A stretch of DNA of 64,000 nt from Pontederia crassipes (Eukaryota; Streptophyta; Magnoliopsida; Commelinales; Pontederiaceae): NCBI GenBank assembly GCA_030549335.1, contig CM060188.1, positions 64,672,696-64,736,695 of the forward strand, written 5' to 3'. The notes under the pieces are model-generated. The model was given only the letters and a program-made list of their open reading frames with translations, did not search any database and was not told where the DNA came from. Position 1 is the stretch's first letter; each line of letters starts with the position of its first letter. This document shows, one piece after another, positions 58,711-64,000 of this stretch. The translations under genes and the position numbers were made by a program.

Positions 58711-61212
58711 TATTTGGATGATCATATCTCAACTTGTGCAAAATTTTAAGTCCATTTGAACAAGTTATCATTTTCCAATGCCAAGTTATCATTAAAGGGA
58801 AAAACTATCATTTCGATATGCAAAACTATCAAATCTGCACAAAGGCATTAATCAATCATTATATTATTGTCCTAACTCATTGCTGTTCAGATTTGATCAC
58901 ATTTGGATAACCACAACCACAGTTATGACAAGTTATCATTTTTAAGGCAATTAAGTTATCGTTTTGGCACCCAAGTTATCATTCCTATGAAATCTTATCC
59001 ACATTTGATTTTTGACATCATTCACGTGCCACCCTAATCACTTTAATGCTTTCAATGGTCTGAACTATCCATATTTTAACATTTTCCAAGATTTATGCAA
59101 AGTTATCATTTCCGGGTCTTCAAACTTATCATTTTCATTTACTGGTTTCACCCCTTCATAACACCAGATTTTATTTAATCTTGGAGCTGATCTTAGTAGA
59201 TATCCTCACCCTTATCTATTTATTTCCTATTTGAGGACTTTGATGTTTGGTGTTCTATCTCTTCTAGCAGGGAAGAACAAGTGCAAAAAGCTGGAAAAAG
59301 GTGGGGGGGACCACCTACTTTTGCTGTCTAGAAAAGCTGTCTTCTGCAGGAATTCCAGGACCAGGACACATGACACAATCACATCACCATGGAACATTCT
59401 GATGCTGATCAAAGGGTGCACATGACACATATATAAGCTAGGGAAATTCTGGAGGAAAGGGGCTGGCCATTGCAGGGTGTGGAGAAGGAAGCAAGGGTTT
59501 TGGAGTTGGAGCTGAAGTGCTACCTCTCGACAAGCTTGAATCCAAGATGATTTCCTTCTATTCTTCACTATATTTTGTATCAAACTTTGTAATTATATGG
59601 AGCTAAACTCCATGTCTCCTAGGATAGGGTAGTAGTCTAGATTAATTATGGATGGATGTGGACATTTCTAATTTCCTGCACTGATTTCATAATTTCTGAT
59701 TTTCTGATTCTTGATTCTGCATTCAGAACTCATCTATTTCTGTCCTATTCTTGACATTGTAGAATCTTGTTTATATCTACAACTGAGAGGTTGTTTTATG
59801 ATCTGTTCTTGATTCAGAAATGAAACAAGAACCAATGACAAGTTCTAGGTCCAAATCTGATTTAGGAATCTGATTTTCATCTAATTTAGTTTCTGAACTG
59901 CAATTCTGATTCCTGATTTGAGAAATCTGATGTCATTGCAAACCCTCATTTCATTGGCTACTGAGAAGTAGATTAAGTGGGTTCTTCTTATTCAGAAATG
60001 TAGTAAGAGGCAATGACAACTCCCCTGAATCAATTCTGTAAGAGCATGCTGAGGTGATTTCTGTTTTCCTGAATTCTTAACTTCCTGAATTTTGATTTTC
60101 TGAGTTAATTGAATCTGATTGTCATTTGGGAACTGATTTAATTGAACAACTGAGAGGTTATCATATGTCCCAATCTTGTTAAAAAATGAATTAAAAAAAC
60201 TTAACATTTCATGATTCAATTCTATAATTACCATTGGTTTTTCTGATTTTAATGAGTTGCTGATTTCTGGTTTCCTGAGTTTAGTGAAATCTGATTGCCT
60301 TGCTATTGTTAAACCTCTGAATCTATTAATCACTGAGAAGTGAATTTTAAGGCTTCCTTGCTATTCAGAGATGAACCAAGGAGCAATTGCATGTGCTGAA
60401 TTCTCTCATATGAATTAAGTGCTGATTTCTATCCAATCCATTATTGGAAATGTGGATTTCATTTGAATTTATAGCTGAGAGGCTGATTTTAAATCCTTTT
60501 GTAGTTTAGAGATAAACCAAGGAGCATTTGCATTAATATTGGATTGATTTCATCCCTGTTTAGTTGATTGAAGCATTCCTTTCATTTTCAAAGTGCAATC
60601 TAGAAGTTATCATTCAAAATTTTATTGAATTGCCAAAAAATCAGCAAAGTGACTTGGATTGAACATAATGATAACTTGATTTTTAGTGGGGATCCTCTTC
60701 TAATTCAACTTGGCTAACAATTATATGACAATATATTGTTTAGTTCTGGTCTAATTGAGTTGTGAAAACAGCCATATTGAAGGTTGAATCAGATTTGACT
60801 AAAAAAGTGATAACTTGTTCATTTCCATCAATAATTAAATTAGATGAACCCCAATTCCTAGGAGAACCTTCCTCATTGATAGATAAACCCTTTTAGCCCT
60901 TAGTTAAGTATTTATAATTCAGTTTAGATAAGTTTCCAAAAGTCCAAAATCAGTTATCCTTTTTGCCACTTTTAAAAATCTGTTTTCATTTTCCTTCAAT
61001 TTCTTGAATTTGTAACTTTAGTTAAGGCTAGTCTAGATTGTTTTAGGGAGTCTTTGGCTTTAAATCACTGTGGATATGACATTTAGGGTTACTACAATTG
61101 ACCTGTGCACTTCAGTAGAGAGTGAGTTAAGGAGTCAAACCAAAAATAGAAAAATCTGAATTTTGACCCCAAAATCAGCAAGTTATCACTACACTCCTCA
61201 ATATCACTATCA
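58711..61212 (+). repeat. Inverted related LTR (A/D subtype), truncated
   Basis: The reverse complement matches the solo LTR 42435 to about 45277: its right edge reads ...CAATATCACTATCA (61212), the inverse of TGATAGTGATATTG. It is more diverged from the LARD LTRs than they are from each other. Its U3 side is cut at the fusion point. No interior is attached, so it is a second partial LTR insertion in opposite orientation. Confidence 0.9.
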
Positions 61213-62144
61213 ATGTTAGTGCAGTTTCTCTACGTTTTCAAATCAGTTCTATGTTGATGTGAATCCTGTTTTTATAATGACTATTGAGAAGTTGGTGTTT
61301 GATTCTTTCTTGCTCAGAAATGAGTCAAGAGCATCATCATTTGCTTTTTGGTTTAATCCTTGTCAAGATCTGAATGCATCCTTTTACTTCTTGTTAATAT
61401 GAATCTCATCTTGTAATGGCAGCTGAAAGGCTGATTCTAGATTCTCTTGTTGTTCAAGAATGAACCAAGAACATTAACAATTAGTTTCTGAATTTGATTT
61501 CATGTGATTTCTATTGACTTGGTTTTCTAGTTTTAATACATCCATTTAGCTTTTGTTGATGTAAATCTCATATTGAAATGACAATCGAGAGGTTAATTCT
61601 AGATTCCTTTGATGTTTAGAATAAACCAAGACTATTAGCACTAGTTGTGGATATGAATTGTATTTATGCATTGAGCTAGAAGTTTCATGATATCTAATAT
61701 TAGTTGAAACCCTTATTGAATCAACCTAACTAACATTCATATGAAAGTATGATACTTAGTTCTAACTTTAATGTACTGTGAGACCAGTCTTTACAGGTTG
61801 AATCTGGTTTGATTATTACTGTTAAGTTGTTCTAATTCATCCATAGTAGAATATTAGATGAATTCCACTCCTAAATCATTTCATATCAATCACCTTAAAA
61901 CACAAAAAAGAGTTAACTTAGTCTAGGATTAATTTAGATTAGTTAGTGAATCATTCAAATCACTATGGATACGATGTTCGAGTTTATTACTCCGATCTGT
62001 GCATTTGCAGTTCAATGAAGTGAGGAGTAAGACCTCGTTTAGTTTTCATTTGTGCATAGTTTACATCTAGACCTTAGTATTTTGCATTTTGTGCATAGAG
62101 TCCAATAAATCAGTCAACTAAACACATTCCCTAATTCACATCAT
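61213..62144 (+). repeat. Diverged inverted LTR fragment of a related family
   Basis: Reversed, it keeps the order of landmarks of the previous LTRs: ACTGCAAATGCACAGATC, ATCGTATCCATAGTGATTTG, CTAGACTAAGTTAAC, then ACATCAAAGG/CCTCTCGATTG units. It is much more diverged. The previous LTR (58711-61212) seems to have inserted into it. The right limit, near the resumption of the copia LTR at about 62145, is approximate. Confidence 0.6.
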
Positions 62145-62930
62145 CCGGTCAAGTGACCGGTCGACTAGATGCACATTCGACATGAACAGAAGGTTGAAGC
62201 AAGTGGAAACGAGGAACCCGTCATAGGATCGGTCAAACTGATGAAACGATCAAAAAATAGTGGGGTCAAATACATCTACAATCGATCGACCGACTTTGTC
62301 AACTGATCGACTGACTCAACACGATATGAAGAAATAAAAGCCATATTTCGAATCGAATCTATTGATTACTTTCTAGATATAGAACATTTCATTAAGGAGG
62401 ATATAAAAGAAGCTAAGAATGCAAGAGAATAAAAGGATTTTGGTGAACACAGCCAAGCAAGAAAAAAAGAAGATCAATTCCGCGTTTCTCCTCTGAAAAT
62501 CCCTAGATCAATTTTTCTCTCACTACTCTCCACTCTGTAATCCTTCCGGTGATCATTTGTGAAAGAGAGAGAGAGAATGAAAGATCTGTAAAATTATACT
62601 TTTGAAAGCTCTTGTGTAAGTGAGGATCACCTTTCCTCTTGGGCGGAGAAGAAGGTGGTGTATGTGAAAAGTGTTTCCTTCTCCCTTTTTGAAAGGAGGA
62701 CGATAGTGAATCTCAAGGTCGAGGAGTCAGAGCGAGGACATAGGCCAAGGAGTTTTTGTGTTTGAATCTCGTCAATAATTTCTATGTTTGATTTCTAATT
62801 TTTTGTGTTCTACTTTACGACATTGCATTTAGTATTATCACGAAAAGGTTTTTTCTTAAATAAAAAAGGGTTAATATTTTAGTTAAAAATTATACACAAT
62901 TCCCCCCTCTTGATGCCCTACGATCCTACA
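62145..62930 (+). repeat. SIRE-like copia 3' LTR, last 786 bp
   Basis: Matches 39676-40476 of the 5' LTR (CCGGTCAAGTGA through CCCTACGATC.TACA). The first ~400 bp of the LTR are missing, replaced by the inverted LTR material to its left. Confidence 0.9.
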
Positions 62931-63632
62931 AGCTAAAGAACATGAATCTCAAATCACATAAGCACCTCCTGGTCACAACAAGGCTGGTTAGTTACAGTTC
63001 ATGTGGAGAAGATACATCTCTCCACAAATTGCCAAAGGCATTATTTTCCAGCTCTCTGTTCTTTCTTTTCTCTTGTCTCTCTGTCTACCTTCAGAATCTC
63101 CCTCCTTTTGCTTATAGCTTCTCCTCCTTTTATATCCGTTCCTCCTCCTCTGTCTGTCGACCTTTGCTTGCTGTCAGTTCTTCTCTTCTCCTCCTTTGTC
63201 TATCCCTCTGCCACTGCCTACAGCTCGACAGTTTTTCTATGGTCCTTGTCGCTTGGGAAGCTTCCTTGCACCATGGAGGTGAAGGAGCTGGCTGGTCCCC
63301 AAATTACAGATGGTTTTGGTTGTTTGGCATCTTCCTCAGCCCGAAAGCAATCCATTATTCTTTGATGTAGACAGCAATGTGTGGTTCAGCCGCTCTACTT
63401 CATTCCCTGGGGTCATCGGCCTTCTATAGAAAGGGGCATTTACCCAAGTGAATTTTCAAGCTAGGAAGAATAAACTTTAGTAGTAATATGCAAATGAATG
63501 TTTATGTGGAGAACATTTGAAAATGTATTGAATAAGTGCCATGCACATCTCTACGTAAGGAAATAATTATATAATACGTACAATGTGCATGCGAAATAAT
63601 AGTGAAAATGTAGGCCATAAATCTCCACATCA
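62931..63632 (-). repeat. Athila-like 5' LTR, second part
   Basis: AGCTA (62931-62935) is the second copy of the copia target site. From there the sequence matches 26591-27276 of the left LTR and ends at TCTCCACATCA (63632), followed by ACTAC. It includes the same pyrimidine-rich tract and a ~20-bp insertion near 63519. Confidence 0.9.
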
Positions 63633-63658
63633 ACTACTCCTACTAACTTATAGAGTAT

Positions 63659-64000
63659 CACTATAAGAAAAAAAGTTATTTCCCACGGCTCTGGCCATTG
63701 GAAATAATTCAAAAACTATTGCAAATTTAGTTTTGCGATGACTATTTCGACGATAGAGAACCGTCGGAAAATTGCTCATCGCAAACAATTTCCCACGGCC
63801 CTATAACTGCCGTGGGAAGTTACCATGGCCCTATAACTGTCGTGGGAAGTTACCACGGCTTGAACAGTGGGAAATGTTTCCCACGGCTCGAACCATGGGA
63901 ACGTTCTCATGGCTTGAGCCGTGGGACAAATTTCCCACGGCCCCAGCTGTGGGAAGTTTCCACGATCTAGGCCATGGAAAAAGTTTCCCATGGCTCAAAC
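63659..64000. mobile_element. CACTA (En/Spm-type) transposon end
   Basis: CACTATAAGAAAA at 63659 is the hallmark terminus of CACTA elements, preceded by TAT (63656-63658), a candidate 3-bp duplication. Subterminal repeats follow: TTTCCCACGGC and its inverse GCCGTGGGAA occur about a dozen times with small changes between 63690 and 64000. The element continues beyond the window, so the transposase and other end cannot be checked. Confidence 0.85.

Larger units (their letters stand above)
39278..62930 (+). mobile_element. SIRE-like Ty1/copia element nested in the Athila LTR
   Basis: The 5' LTR starts TGTTGGACCTCG at 39278 and the 3' LTR ends CGATCCTACA at 62930. Flanking 5-mers are AACTA (39273-39277) and AGCTA (62931-62935), a duplication with one mismatch, and the Athila LTR is continuous across them. 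Contents: long LTRs, gag, protease, integrase, RT, RNase H and a post-pol env-like fragment, the plan of the SIRE/Maximus lineage. Secondary insertions (MITE, solo LTR, non-autonomous Athila-type element and inverted LTR pieces) expand it to 23.7 kb. All genes are broken. Confidence 0.9.
25037..63632 (-). mobile_element. Athila-like Ty3/gypsy element, split by nested insertions
   Basis: Outermost layer of the nest. Left LTR 25037-27276 and right LTR 38285-39277 plus 62936-63632 share sequence throughout. Outer flanks are ACTAT (25032-25036) and ACTAC (63633-63637), a 5-bp duplication with one mismatch. A primer-binding site of tRNA-Asp type abuts the right LTR, and a polypurine tract abuts the left LTR, so the element reads right to left: gag, protease, RT, RNase H, integrase, env-like. 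Without the 23.7-kb copia insertion it is about 14.9 kb, within the usual Athila range. Every coding part has stops or frameshifts. Confidence 0.9.

Noticed and set aside
1..64000. A dedicated new defence or regulatory gene system
   Set aside because: All substantial coding regions belong to known retroelement genes, a kinase remnant, or one unassigned LARD ORF; no other gene cluster is visible.

Overview
The window is plant nuclear DNA made almost entirely of transposable elements. The evidence is plant-type LTR retrotransposons (Ty1/copia and Ty3/gypsy, with primer-binding sites for initiator tRNA-Met and, probably, tRNA-Asp), a CACTA transposon end, a Harbinger-type MITE, and one intron-rich remnant of a plant CDKF-4/MHK-type kinase gene. 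The species cannot be named from this. I see no intact host gene, rRNA, tRNA or CRISPR array.

Layout: 1-2720 holds a coding-free, long-LTR gypsy element cut by the window edge. 2745-3890 is a GC-rich block with long G and C runs. 3891-5450 is unassigned low-copy sequence. 5451-14881 is very AT-rich, with repeats in about 1.2-kb blocks, recurrent GACACGTGTC-like palindromes and a possible Helitron end at 11729. 14882-19815 is a young, complete Ty1/copia element with near-identical LTRs and a perfect ATAAC target duplication; four stop codons break its polyprotein. 19816-21320 is more AT-rich tandem repeat. 22228-24411 holds the 3' part of a CDKF-4/MHK-like kinase gene with introns, splice sites and phases preserved, but without its 5' exons.

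25037-63632 is one nested structure that can be unpicked through target duplications. The outermost layer is a minus-strand Athila-like gypsy element (LTRs 25037-27276 and 38285-39277 plus 62936-63632; duplication ACTAT/ACTAC) with decayed gag, protease, RT/RNase H, integrase and env-like regions. Its protease gene is split by a solo LTR (34633-35951, TTAAG duplication). Its upstream LTR is split at 39277/62931 by a plus-strand SIRE-like copia element (39278-62930, duplication AACTA/AGCTA). That copia carries a MITE in gag (40603-41266, TAA duplication), a solo LTR in gag (42435-45570, TGAAC duplication), decayed pol and an env-like fragment. Its 3' end is broken by a non-autonomous Athila-like element (50262-58710) whose outer LTR is fused head-to-head, at a 6-bp microhomology, to an inverted related LTR. 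A CACTA element begins at 63659 and runs off the window.

Nothing here forms a cooperating gene system. The points of most interest are the order of insertions, the inverted-LTR junction, stop codons mostly explained by C-to-T change, family-specific short-motif arrays in LTRs, a motif shared by otherwise unlike LTR families, the intact 377-codon ORF of the non-autonomous element, and the frame-preserved kinase remnant. All coordinates and comparisons were made by eye.
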